64,000 nt of DNA. Origin: Pedobacter sp. HDW13 (lineage in GTDB: Bacteria; Bacteroidota; Bacteroidia; Sphingobacteriales; Sphingobacteriaceae). A program made the translations under genes and the position numbers. The stretch is from the NCBI RefSeq assembly GCF_011303555.1, contig NZ_CP049868.1:3410001-3474000 (forward strand), in the 5' to 3' direction. The notes under the pieces were generated by a model. It ran no database searches and was not told the origin of the DNA. It was given only the letters and a program-made list of their open reading frames with translations. This document shows positions 26,322-36,800 of the stretch, one piece after another; the first letter of the stretch is position 1, and each line of letters opens with the position of its first letter.

Positions 26322-29300
26322 TTATATTCCCCAGTTCTTATTAGGTTTTGGTCCCATTTGCAATATCAGTTTCCCACCCTTCAATAATTCGCTTGCAGGA
26401 AATTTGAAAGACTGTAATGGCTTTCCATTTAAGGTAGCTTTTTGTACATATTTATTGTCGCGTGATACATCAGAAGCCTCAATTGTAAATGATTTTCCAC
26501 GGCCATACTGCTCACCAAGATTAATGGTTACCGATGGGAAAATAGGACTGGCAATTTCATAAACTGGTTCGATACTGCAGCCCCCATCCGTTTGGAACAA
26601 GCCCAAAGCAGCCATTACAAACCAGGCACTCATTTGGCCCTGGTCTTCATCACCCAGGTAAGCATTTGCTAAATCGCTGCCATAATACCTGTCGATAATT
26701 GCCCTGCTCCAACGCTGCGTTAGCCAGGGCTTTTGCACCCAGTTAAACAAAAAGGCAAAATGCATCGACTGCTGGTTACCCTGAATTACCGGATAATCCC
26801 AGTACTGGTCGCCCGGTGCATTGAAACGTAATTTATTACTTTCTGTAAACCCCCACGACAGGCGCTCTACAAATTTATCTGCCCCAATCTCTTTCGCCAA
26901 TCCCGGTACATCCTGTGGTACAAAATAGGTGAGCTGCCAGGCATTACCTTCTACATAGTGGTGGTTGGCACCTGATTTAAAAGGATCGAAATCTGGCGCC
27001 CAGGTACCGTCTGATTTACGCATCCGGGCATACCCCGTTTCCTTGTCAATTGCATTACGCCAATAGTTTCCCCTTATGGCAAATTCTTTTTCATCTTCTT
27101 TTTTGCCCAACGCCCGCGCAAACTGCGAAACCGTCCAGTCATCGTAAGCATATTCTAAGGTATTAGAAAATCTTCCAAGGTCGTAAGGTACGAAATGGTA
27201 CTTTAGGTAGGGGACCAGATCACGGTTGCCCGCATAACCGAGCCCCACCTTTTGTGATGGAGTAGTTTGCATTTTCTTCATGGCTTCAAACGCTTTATTG
27301 GCATCGAAATCGCGTATGCCCATTTGATAGGCGCTCACCATTAACGGAATTTCATGTTCTGCAACCATTACGGGTACATAATTCATGCCCGCAGGTCCTT
27401 TGGCCAGCCAGCCATTGGTATCGTACATGGCCAGCTGCGATTTTACCCATTTAGAAGACCACTCAGGGGTAACCAGGTTCCAAAACTGGTTCAGGTTCCA
27501 GAAGGTATTCCAAAAAGCATCGCAACCCAGTGCCAGCGAATTAGGGTCTTTGAGTTTCTGCACTTTTTGAAAAGCATCTACCCAGCTGCCATCCAGGTCG
27601 CTCCAGGTATTCCGGCTGGCCAGTGCCCTGTACATATTGGTATAAAAACGGATTTTCTCTCTCCGGTCGTTAGATTGAACAGCCACCCGTCCAATCAGCT
27701 TATTCCAGGTATCACGTTGTCCGTTTCTTACCTTATCAAAACTCCATCCATAAGGTTCGGTAATTTCCTGTTTCAGGTTATCTGAAGCATTTTCAATGCT
27801 CACCATCGAAATACCCGTACGCACCTGCACCACCGGGTTTGTTCTGGTGTCGAACTCTACATAGGCACCAGCATCTTTTACTTCCCCGGTATTTACCAGA
27901 TCTTTATTACCCACGCTATCATTCTGCCAGGTTCCGAATTTTTGAATTGGCTGATCAAATTCAATTACGAAATGGAGCTGGTAATCCTGGTTTACATCAC
28001 CCGACCAGGCACCGGGCGTAAACTGTCTCGATACCCCTTCAATCCGCCTGTCGCTTACTTTTTTCAGGGTTACATTTTTAAGTGTATAGGCATATTCAGA
28101 GGGGATTTGTAAATCAATCATCACCCTCGAATCAGTAGCTTTAGGGTAGGTATAACGCTGGAAACCGCAGCGGGTAGTGGCAGTTAGCTCTGCTTTAACC
28201 TTATAATCGCTTAGCATTACTTTATAGTAACCCAAAGGGGCTTCTTCTGTTGCTTTATCAATCTGCGAGCGGTAGCCCTCGCCAGTACTCCGCTCATCGC
28301 CTGTTTTAATCTTTAGCGGGCCGTTTACCGGCAGCATGCCTAAGCCGGCCATTGTCCATTCGTGGATGTGGCTAAATACACCCACACTCTCAAAACTTGG
28401 TTCGTAACCAGCCTGCCAGCCGTTATTCTGGTTGTCGGGGCTGAGTTTTACCATACTAAAGGGCATCCAGGGGCCAGGAGCAATCATCCAGCGGGAATGA
28501 GCAGTGCCCATTCTGGTATCTACATAATCTGCAGGCGTAAACAACCGTTGTGCCGATCGTTTTACCATGCCATTTTCCAGCAATATCCCATCACTGTAAA
28601 TCTCATACTTACTTTGTTTAGCTACTGTAACAGCAGGCATGGGCACCTCGAACTGGTATCTTGCACTATCCAGCCGCTCACGGAATACCTCACTACCATC
28701 CAGTTTTACCGTTAGCACAGGTTTGCCAGAAATCAGCTGTGCATCGACTAATAAAGGCTGAATTTCTTTACCTTGCGCGTTAAGTTGATAATCCGCAGGC
28801 TTTACCCTTCTCAAAAACACATTTTTATTGCTGATTAACCTGGCCGAAGCCGGGCCTTCCAACCTCACCTGATCAAACACCAGCCACGATCCCTCAAGGG
28901 TGGTCATCAAAATCTCATTACCGCCTTTCCGCAACTGTTTCGCTTCAAGTGGAATTTCAATTTTATATTCGTGTGCTGTGTTTAAATCACCTTCAAAAGA
29001 CTTATCAGCCTCCCGTTTAGGCAATTGTTTTACATGCGAAACACCATTAATGGTAACTTTAAACAGGGGAGGTAGTGTGCCCTGATAACCAATCAGGTCT
29101 ACTACAAATTTCCAGCCCGCTCCTGTAGGCTGGTGTTGCAGGCCGAATAAAATATTGGCATTATGTGTTCTTAGACCTGAGGTTCCGCCTGTGCCTCCCC
29201 AGGCATCTTTGGGGCCAGGCAATATATAAGCCCAATCCTGCTCAGGCTTTGAAACACCAATCAGATAAAACTTATCTTCCCAGCCAAAATCTTTTTCCAA

Positions 29301-29456
29301 AAAATGCTTATAACCCGATGGCGCCAGCGCCAGTTCTGCCGATTTGTTATCTGCATTGCCGATTTGCCACAAAGTTGTTTGGGCGCTCGTGGTACTGGTT
29401 AAGTACAACAAAAGCAGGGTTAGTAATTTGTTCAGGGATAATTTTCTCTTGTTCAT
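26322..29456 (-). CDS. GH92 alpha-mannosidase with N-terminal lyase-associated beta domain
   Basis: A 1044-residue secreted calcium-dependent inverting alpha-mannosidase. Signal peptide ends near TTSAQ (residue 26). Residues about 27-205 (LWQIGNADNKSAELALAP...WAYILPGPKDAW) resemble the galactose-binding-like domain III of PL4 rhamnogalacturonan lyases, an N-terminal addition seen in some GH92 proteins. The GH92 part starts at DYVDTRMGTAHSRW and includes HIHEWTMAGLGMLPVNG, GCDAFWNTFWN, VEGNAWQLTYFVPQD and GDEDQGQMSAWFVM, which holds the catalytic acid and base region. It is alone on the minus strand in this block. Alpha-1,2, 1,3 or phosphomannose specificity cannot be told. Confidence 0.92.
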   Translation of the reverse strand: MNKRKLSLNKLLTLLLLYLTSTTSAQTTLWQIGNADNKSAELALAPSGYKHFLEKDFGWEDKFYLIGVSKPEQDWAYILPGPKDAWGGTGGTSGLRTHNANILFGLQHQPTGAGWKFVVDLIGYQGTLPPLFKVTINGVSHVKQLPKREADKSFEGDLNTAHEYKIEIPLEAKQLRKGGNEILMTTLEGSWLVFDQVRLEGPASARLISNKNVFLRRVKPADYQLNAQGKEIQPLLVDAQLISGKPVLTVKLDGSEVFRERLDSARYQFEVPMPAVTVAKQSKYEIYSDGILLENGMVKRSAQRLFTPADYVDTRMGTAHSRWMIAPGPWMPFSMVKLSPDNQNNGWQAGYEPSFESVGVFSHIHEWTMAGLGMLPVNGPLKIKTGDERSTGEGYRSQIDKATEEAPLGYYKVMLSDYKVKAELTATTRCGFQRYTYPKATDSRVMIDLQIPSEYAYTLKNVTLKKVSDRRIEGVSRQFTPGAWSGDVNQDYQLHFVIEFDQPIQKFGTWQNDSVGNKDLVNTGEVKDAGAYVEFDTRTNPVVQVRTGISMVSIENASDNLKQEITEPYGWSFDKVRNGQRDTWNKLIGRVAVQSNDRREKIRFYTNMYRALASRNTWSDLDGSWVDAFQKVQKLKDPNSLALGCDAFWNTFWNLNQFWNLVTPEWSSKWVKSQLAMYDTNGWLAKGPAGMNYVPVMVAEHEIPLMVSAYQMGIRDFDANKAFEAMKKMQTTPSQKVGLGYAGNRDLVPYLKYHFVPYDLGRFSNTLEYAYDDWTVSQFARALGKKEDEKEFAIRGNYWRNAIDKETGYARMRKSDGTWAPDFDPFKSGANHHYVEGNAWQLTYFVPQDVPGLAKEIGADKFVERLSWGFTESNKLRFNAPGDQYWDYPVIQGNQQSMHFAFLFNWVQKPWLTQRWSRAIIDRYYGSDLANAYLGDEDQGQMSAWFVMAALGLFQTDGGCSIEPVYEIASPIFPSVTINLGEQYGRGKSFTIEASDVSRDNKYVQKATLNGKPLQSFKFPASELLKGGKLILQMGPKPNKNWGI

Positions 29457-29529
29457 TTGTGTTTACATTTTTGATCTACTCTACCGCTTAGCTTATAATG
29501 AAATAAGTATAAACTGGAGTAAATAGTTT

Positions 29530-29657
29530 GTATGTACATATTAAAAATTGAAGTTAGTTAGAATTTAGTGTTTTTAGATGTAAAAAATGAAAATAGTATC
29601 CTTTTTTATCAAGGGACATAAATAGCCTTGTTACGGAAAGCGTAATATGTATGTACA
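29530..29657. promoter_or_regulatory. Pair of GTATGTACA motifs
   Basis: The first copy lies in the perfect palindrome TATGTACATA (29531-29540), and the second, at 29649, is followed by AT. TGTACA-centred sites suit GntR- or LacI-type dimers. They are 119 bases apart, so looping is conceivable. Function is inferred only. Confidence 0.35.
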
Positions 29658-29735
29658 ATATTTGTTTTTATGATTGCTTTCTAATCAGAACCGGAAATCT
29701 CATCTGTGCGAAAATGAATGAATTTGAAAATACCA

Positions 29736-29747
29736 CCCTAAGTAGGG
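29736..29747 (+). promoter_or_regulatory. CCCTA-N2-TAGGG palindrome upstream of phosphodiesterase gene
   Basis: Perfect inverted repeat CCCTA-AG-TAGGG followed by GATTTTTA at 29755-29762. It resembles the PL8 upstream site at 17003-17012, making a shared activator plausible. Confidence 0.4.
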
Positions 29748-29837
29748 AAGCTTTGATTTTTAGGCGAATTATCTGTTTGTAAATGGTGCTTTAATTTTAA
29801 AAAATAATTTTTTATTAACTTTCTTATGTTTAGTTTT

Positions 29838-29870
29838 ATTAAACATTTACACAATAATATTAAACATTTA
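29838..29870 (+). promoter_or_regulatory. 12-base direct repeat before start codon
   Basis: ATTAAACATTTA occurs at 29838-29849 and 29859-29870, 21 bases (two helical turns) apart, ending four bases before the ATG. It could be a tandem regulator site or a feature of the mRNA leader. Confidence 0.45.
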
Positions 29871-29874
29871 AACT

Positions 29875-31544
29875 ATGAAAAAATTAAAATCCCTACTATT
29901 TCTAATTGCGACGGCGCTGGTCGTACTTTCGTGTAAAAAGGCTGTAACAGAGGCTGGTGCAAGTGCATCATCCCCGGATGAAAAGGCAACTGCGCGGAAT
30001 ATCTTGGCTGTAAAACCTAAAAAAGTACTTTTTATTGGTATTGATGGTTGTGTGTGGAAAGCCCTCACAGCGACTAATGCACCGAACCTAAAAAACCTGA
30101 TGGACCAGTCTTATACAAGCACCAATGCATTGGCACAGGTGCCCACCTGGTCATCAAACGGATGGTCGGCATTGTTTACTGGTGTAGGTGTTGCCAAACA
30201 CAAAGCATCTGATAATAGCTTTTCGGGTGCTGACTTTGTAAACTATCCTTCTTTTTTCCGGCAGATTAAAACCAGCTTACCTGCTTTAAGAACAGCATCG
30301 ATCGTAACCTGGTCGTCGATAAATAATTTTATTGTCGCCACACCTGATGTAACTGTAAAACAGAACAGTGCAAATGATAATGCCACTGAAGTCAGAATTA
30401 TACAGGAAATTACCAGCAGCAATACAGATGTTTCCTTTTGTCATTTCGATAATGTAGATCATGCCGGCCATGCGAGTAACTACAGGCTTACCTCACAAAT
30501 GTATATTGATTCGGTAAAGGCCGTTGATGCCAGAGTAGGAAGGATACTGAATGCGGTAAAAACGCGGACTACTTATAACAATGAAGATTGGCTTATTGTA
30601 GTTGCTACAGATCATGGCGGCGATTTAAGTCACGGGGAAGTAGTTACCTGGAGCAAAATGCATTTATTATCCTGAACAATAGCGCAATTAGCCCACAACT
30701 GGTAAATACACTGCCCACCACTACCACCGAATCAAATCCGCATAATATTACCACTGTCGATTTTAAAACAAATGTGTACGGAGAGCTTCCAGCCTTAAGT
30801 AACCTGAACTTAAGTGCAACCAGCAGTTTTACCATCGAATTTAGGGCCAGGGCAACTACAACCACCAGCGATCCGGTAATTATCGGTAATAAAAACTGGG
30901 CGAGTGGTTATAACAAAGGCATTATAATTGCCAATAGAAATGGTGTAATCAGGGCTAACTTTGGCGATGGAACACACCGCCTGGATATAGATGGGGTAGA
31001 CCTCAGTGATCAGTTATGGCATCAGGTAGCTGTGGTAGTTAACCGGGGTACACAAAAAGCTATCCTATATGATGGTGGCATTCAGGTAGCCGAAGGTAAT
31101 ATCTCGTCGGTGGGCGATTTACAAAGCGGTAATGTATTTAAAATCGGGCAGGATGGAACTGGCAATTATAGCCCTTATTTTACCGGTAATATTTCTGAGC
31201 TAAGGTTGTTTAAATCGGCTTTACCGGCAACCAGTATCAGTGCATACAGTTTTACCGCTTTAACATCTGCACACCCACAGCAAGCAGATTTAGTTTTATA
31301 TACCAAGGGGAATGAAACATCCGGAACGGTTTACAACGGTACATTGGTTACGCCAAAAATAAATATCCTAACCAAAAACAGCGCGACAATTACCCGCAGT
31401 GCTTTAACGGTTCCAATTTTTTATCGTAAAACAACCGATTATCATGGTGCTCCATATTTATACACCGTGCCGCCAACCATTTTAAGCTTTCTGGGTATTA
31501 GCCCTCCGGCTTATTATGACGGGCAAACCCTGATTAATTTTTAA
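29875..31544 (+). pseudogene. Phosphodiesterase/alkaline-phosphatase-superfamily lipoprotein with inserted LamG-like domain, frameshifted in this sequence
   Basis: Predicted metal-dependent phosphodiesterase or phosphatase. Lipobox VLSC (Cys about residue 20). The catalytic part shows VLFIGIDGCVWKAL (metal Asp), HFDNVDHAGH and VATDHGGD metal ligands. The frame breaks at GGGG (30634-30637); one added G gives SHGGSSYLEQNAFIILNN, the expected family continuation. A concanavalin-like LamG domain (about 30790-31260) follows, and then the phosphatase C terminus returns (PPTILSFLGISPPAYYDGQ). The LamG domain is therefore inserted inside the catalytic domain, not appended. It could remove phosphate or phosphoethanolamine from glycans; this is inference. 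Without correction the protein would end at 30675. Confidence 0.85.
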
Positions 31545-31630
31545 TTGATTATGAAAATGATAGACTTAAAAAGCACTAAGGTTTTGATCAGGAATACTTA
31601 ATTATACTTTAAGAGTTATGCATAATGTAA

Positions 31631-31662
31631 TACAGCCTGAAATCCTATGATTTCAGACTGTA
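31631..31662 (+). terminator. Rho-independent terminator after phosphodiesterase gene
   Basis: A 14-base arm pair (31631-31644 with 31649-31662) with one C-A mismatch and loop CTAT is followed by TTTTTTG. It shares the CTGAAATC/GATTTCAG core with other terminators here. The rest of 31545-32005 shows no gene; it probably holds the promoter of the next sigma gene, but no good -33/-7 pair is seen. Confidence 0.85.
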
Positions 31663-32005
31663 TTTTTTGTAAGGAAAGCTGCCAGCGAACCAGATATCTG
31701 TTCTTAGTCTGCAAAATTGTTAATTCTAATCAGCATTTTATTAAGGAATTTTGCCTTTTTTACATAGCCTTTCAAATAGACTGAAATGTCTCATTTGTTT
31801 TGTGTAAGGCCTGTTCTACCAACAAAAAGCTGCTTTTTTGTCCGGATTTAGCTGCTTAGCTAGCTTAAAATAATACTACTGCATGAGCAGAACCTTTTTT
31901 TACAATTTGTTGCAGTGGTTTAAAGTACATAGCTTTATCAGCGCCTTTAAACATTTGTTAAAGAGGCATAAACCAAATATCGAACTATTCCCTGCCTAAT
32001 TTGAG

Positions 32006-32554
32006 ATGGATATTATTGCATTACAACATAGGATTGCATTAATGAGAGATGAAACAGCTTACAAAAAGCTATTTCTCCATTTTTATTCAGGGCTATTGCG
32101 CTTTAGCATCACTTACGTAAAACAGAAAGAGATTGCCGAAGAAATTGTATCAGATGTATTGTTGAAAGTGTGGACGATGGAAAAAGCGCTGCTCGATGTT
32201 TCAAATGCCAAAGTATACCTTTTCTGTGCAACTAAAAACAGCTCGATTAACTTTTTGGTGAGAAATAGAAAATATACCACCTGGGATATTGATCAGGTAG
32301 CCCCATCAAGTTTAGTAGAACTTTCTACACCAATGGAAAGGATGCTGGATGCCGAATTGAAGGAAAAGATCGAAAAATGCGTTAAAGCCCTCTCTCCTAA
32401 ATGCAGGATGGCTTTTATGTTAAACAGGCAGGATGGCCTTTCTTACCGTGAAGTTGCTGAGATCATGGAAATTTCTTCGAATACCGTTGACCGGCATCTG
32501 CAGCTGGCACAGCAAAAACTGGGCGCTGCTTTAAGCGTATATCTACACCGTTAA
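32006..32554 (+). CDS. ECF (sigma-70 family) RNA polymerase sigma factor
   Basis: A 182-residue ECF sigma factor. Region 2 has AYKKLFLHFYSGLLRFSITY and AEEIVSDVLLKVWTM. Region 4 has LSPKCRMAFMLNRQDGLSYR followed by EVAEIMEISSNTVDRHLQLA, a clear helix-turn-helix. It begins the set sigma, FecR, SusC, SusD, glycosidase, GH89, and should direct transcription of susC onward when released by FecR. Confidence 0.94.
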   Translation: MDIIALQHRIALMRDETAYKKLFLHFYSGLLRFSITYVKQKEIAEEIVSDVLLKVWTMEKALLDVSNAKVYLFCATKNSSINFLVRNRKYTTWDIDQVAPSSLVELSTPMERMLDAELKEKIEKCVKALSPKCRMAFMLNRQDGLSYREVAEIMEISSNTVDRHLQLAQQKLGAALSVYLHR

Positions 32555-32624
32555 AAATATTTAAAATTTTATTGGGGACTTTTCCCTTTTCTGTTGTCTT
32601 ACACATTAATAACCTTTTTTATTG

Positions 32625-33716
32625 ATGGACGACGCACGCTTTTACTGGCTGATCAACCAGGTTAATGCCGGTAATATTTTAGACGAAGAATTAAATGAAT
32701 TGCACGAACTTATGGAGTACGATCCGGGTTTGCGCACTATATATACCCTTTTAACGGCTAAATCTGAGCCTCAAAGCCGGGCAGAAGAAGCACAAGCCAT
32801 GGAGGCCTACATGGCACATTATGCTAAAATGCAGTTGTCGGGCCATTTTGATCAGGCAACAACAGACCAATCCTTATTATCACAAAAAACTGAAAAGAAA
32901 AAGATATTCAAACTTCCTAAAAGGCTACTCCAGGCTGCTGCAGCAATGCTGTTGCTTGCAATCCCCATTTACTTGCTGATGTTAAAAAAACAAAGTAATC
33001 AAGAGCTGGTATTGGTAACCAAAAAAGGAGAAAAAAATAAGGTTGTATTGGCCGATGGTACCAAAGTTTGGCTGAATGCCGATAGTAAACTTTCTTATTC
33101 CAAAGTATTTACAGGTGCTACAAGAGCTGTTACCTTAAGCGGAGAAGCTTATTTTGAGGTTGCGCGCGATAAAAAACATCCTTTTATTATTTCGGCTAAT
33201 GGGATCAAGGTAAAAGTTTTGGGAACGGCTTTTAACTTAAAAGCTTATCCGGACGATGAGAATACCGAAACAACACTGATTCATGGCCTGGTAGAGGTAA
33301 GTATGGATGATCAGCCTTTAAGCCGAATTAGCCTTAAACCCGGAGAGAAGCTGAAAGTGCACAATGAGCAAAAAGACAAACCGAAAGAAACCGTCAAAAA
33401 AGAACAGCCTACTATTCTGCTGAGCAAATCGAATGTACAGATTGAAGATAATAAAGTAAAAGAAAGTCTTTGGACCGAAAACAAGCTGGTATTTGATGGC
33501 GAGCCTTTTCAAAATATTGCTGTTAAGCTTGGCAGATGGTACAATAAAGAAATTATCATTAATGATGAAGACCTCGCAAGGATTAATTTATCAGGAACCT
33601 ATGAAAATAAAACCCTCGAGCAGGTGTTGCTTTCCCTGCAGTTAGCAGCCAAATTTAACTACCGGATAGAAAAAAATCTGGTTTATATCCAATCAATAAC
33701 CTCAACCAAAAACTAA
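32625..33716 (+). CDS. FecR-family anti-sigma factor
   Basis: A 363-residue inner-membrane sigma regulator. The ATG at 32625 is preferred to the in-frame TTG just before it. N-terminal cytoplasmic helical part; transmembrane helix about 101-120 (LLQAAAAMLLLAIPIYLLML). Periplasmic FecR domain with LADGTKVWLNADSKLSYS, LSGEAYFEVARD and KVLGTAFNLKAYP. A Lys- and Glu-rich spacer (about 245-275) is followed by the DUF4974 C-terminal domain (LVFDGEPFQNIAVKLGRWYN). It follows its sigma gene by 70 bases and precedes susC by 142 bases, where a weak GGAG/CCCCC inverted repeat near 33758-33782 may lower read-through. Confidence 0.93.
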   Translation: MDDARFYWLINQVNAGNILDEELNELHELMEYDPGLRTIYTLLTAKSEPQSRAEEAQAMEAYMAHYAKMQLSGHFDQATTDQSLLSQKTEKKKIFKLPKRLLQAAAAMLLLAIPIYLLMLKKQSNQELVLVTKKGEKNKVVLADGTKVWLNADSKLSYSKVFTGATRAVTLSGEAYFEVARDKKHPFIISANGIKVKVLGTAFNLKAYPDDENTETTLIHGLVEVSMDDQPLSRISLKPGEKLKVHNEQKDKPKETVKKEQPTILLSKSNVQIEDNKVKESLWTENKLVFDGEPFQNIAVKLGRWYNKEIIINDEDLARINLSGTYENKTLEQVLLSLQLAAKFNYRIEKNLVYIQSITSTKN

Positions 33717-33858
33717 ACCAATTGATATGAAAGAAACCTAAACTTTAGAGAAAAAAAAGGAGAATGTTGACGCATCCCCCTTTAATTGTGAATTGTCGAA
33801 ATGGCCCTCGCTGAACACGTATTAAGCCATTTAATTAACAAAACCAAAAAACAAATAT

Positions 33859-36800
33859 ATGAAAAAAAATGAACCACAGGCCGTTCTGCAACGGCCGTAT
33901 CGTTCTATGCTCAAGCTTTTGCTTATGATGAAAATTGTTGTACTTTTTATTTTATTAGGTACGCTACAAACGTTTGCCACCCGGAGTGTTGCACAGGAGA
34001 AAGTTTCTATTTCTATGCAGCAGGTAGACCTGAAACAGATATTCAAATCTATTGAAAATCAAACCACTATACATTTTGTGTACAATGATGAGATTTTGCC
34101 CGCCGGCAAGTTCTTTAATGCCAGTTTTGCCAACCAATCGTGGAAAGATGTACTTGCAACGGTGTTGGCCAACACAGGTATTCATTACCGTATTGTAGAA
34201 GAAAACCTGGTAGTTTTGACCCTTGGCGACCATAACCGGATTGTAGTTAGGGGAAAGGTAACCGACGCCAAAAACACCGGGATCCCGGGAGTAAGCGTTT
34301 TAGAAAAAGGAACAAAAAACGGCGCTGTTACCAACGAAAATGGCGAGTTTAATATCAATGTTACCGATGTATCGGCTACTTTGATTTTTAAGTTTGTGGG
34401 TTATGTTACCCAGGAGTTGAATGCCAGCAATAGCTTTATGACGGTGGTGCTAAAAGAAGATGCAGCAGAGCTAAATGAAGTAGTAGTTGTGGGCTACGGC
34501 AAGCAGGAGAAGAAATTTTTAACAGGGTCTGTAGTTTCTATCTCAGGCAGTACAGTTAGCAATATTCCGGTTTCCAATGTTTCCAATGCGCTTGCCGGAA
34601 GATTAGCTGGTTTGGTGGTAATGTCCCCAAGTGGCCTACCGGGAGTAAGTTCTTCAGTAAGGGTTAGGGGAACTACTTCATATTCTGGTCAGGACCCGCT
34701 TTATGTTATAGATGATATTCCGCGTAGTAAACAAGAGTTTGATTTACTTTCGCCCAATGATATCGAGAGTATCTCGGTTTTAAAAGATGGTGCGGCAGCT
34801 ATTTACGGGGTTAGAGGCGGTAGCGGTGTAGTACTGGTTACCACCAAACAAGGCGCCGAAGGACCTGCTAAGTTTAGTTTTAACATCAGTCACGGACAAT
34901 CAGATCCTACGCGCATGCCTAAAAGGCTAAACTCATACCAGGATGCACTTTACCGCAACAATTACTATCTAAATCAAGGCGTTGCAGCTAACGATCCGCG
35001 ATATTATACACCCGATGAACTTGAATTTTATAAGGCCGGAACCATTAATACAGATCTTTTTGAAATGATTAGTAAAACGCCGCGCACTACCGATGCCAAT
35101 TTAAGTGTAACAGGTGGCTCGCAAAATGCCCGGTATTATGTTTCTACAGGTTATTTTAGCGAAACCGGCTTGTTTGATAAGTTAGAATCTAAACGGTTTA
35201 ACATACTCAGTAACCTCGATTTCAAATTTGGCAATGGTTTTTCAGCTAAGGTAAACTTGCAGGGAACAGTTAGGCCAAATACCACTCCATGGTGGTATGA
35301 TGGCGTAAATACAACAACCTTAAGCGATCTTACCCGTGCTGCAATGAATTTTACTCCGCTAAGCCCTGCGTATGTAAACGGTCTGCCCGATGGAAGTTTA
35401 TACCACTTTTTAGTACCCGAGGTAATTAAAAATGGTTATATCAAAGGAGATCGGACCAATTTGAATGGTTTCTTAAAACTGAGTTACAATCCAAATTATA
35501 TTAAAGGATTTGGTGCCGATATCAGTTACAATTACAATAAACAATCAGACCTGTATAAAACCAGGTATCAGCCTTATACCCTTTATCTTTTCAACCGTTT
35601 TGGAGGCAACAACCATTTAATTGGCGATCAGGTAATTGGTACCAAGGCTGCTGCGCAGCAACCTTACGATTTTTTTCAGGAGCAGTACATCCAAAACAAA
35701 ACTTATGTATTTAATGCTGCTGCCCATTACGACCGTACTTTTGGTCAGCACGATCTGAGTGTGCAGGTTTTTTACGAGCAATCCGAATCTAAAGGAGATA
35801 ATTTCTCCGCTAAGGGCGAAAACCTGCTCTCGAGTACTATCGATCAGCTATTTGTAGCCAATAGCGATCCTGCCCGCCGTTCTTTAACCGGCACTGGTAA
35901 TGAATTCGGAAGATCGTCGGTTTTTGGCCGCTTGAACTACAAATTTAAAGGTAAATACCTTTTAGATGCAATTGTACGTGCCGATGCGTCATCAGCTTTT
36001 GCCCCTAAAAATAAGTGGGGATATTTCCCTTCACTATCCGGCGGATGGATTTTATCCGAAGAACCTTTTATTAAAAACATGCTACCTAATGTCGATAATT
36101 TGAAACTTAGGGCAGGTTATGGTTTGCTGGGCTATGATAATATTGATCTCTCTCAATGGTATTCTTATTTTTCATTACAAAGCAGCGCCGTTTTTTCAAC
36201 TCCTGTAAATACCATTGCACCACAACGTTATCCTAATCCGGATATTAAATGGCAAAAAATTGCCACCACCAACATCGGGGTAGATGCCAGTTTTTATAAA
36301 GGATTAATAAGCGGTAGCCTGGATTTATTTTACAAGAAAACATCCGATTTGTTAGTGGCCAACCAAACCGTCGTTCCATCTACATTTGGTATTGCACTGG
36401 CACAGGTTAATTATGGGCAGGTTAATGCCAAAGGTTTTGAGTTAACTTTAAGGCATGATAATCAGATTGGACAAGTTAAATATTATGTTGGTTTTAACTT
36501 TGCCTACACCACCAATAAGGTAATCAAATATCCCGAGCAGGCCAATATTCCCGATTATCAGCGCAGAACCGGTAGGCCGGTTAATTTTATTACAGGTTAT
36601 CAGTCTAACGGCATTATTCGCAATCCGGAACAACTGGCCAATTACCTGAAACTAAAATACGGCACGCGGGCATTTGAGCTTGGTGATATTGGTTTTGCCG
36701 ATCTTTTTGGTCCCAGCAATGGTGCGCCTGATGGTATAATCAATGCCAATGATAATGTGGTTTTATCTAACCTGTCATACGATCCGCGCATTACCTATGG

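Larger units (their letters stand above)
29457..29874. other. Divergent intergenic region (418 bases)
   Basis: No gene is seen. AT-rich control region for GH92 (left) and the phosphodiesterase (right). It contains GTATGTACA twice (29530-29538 and 29649-29657), CCCTA-AG-TAGGG (29736-29747), GATTTTTA (29755-29762) and a 12-base direct repeat just before the right-hand start codon. Confidence 0.55.

Noticed and set aside
33758..33782. Inverted repeat before susC as a terminator
   Set aside because: GGAGAATG against CATCCCCC has two A-C mismatches in the stem, too weak to call.
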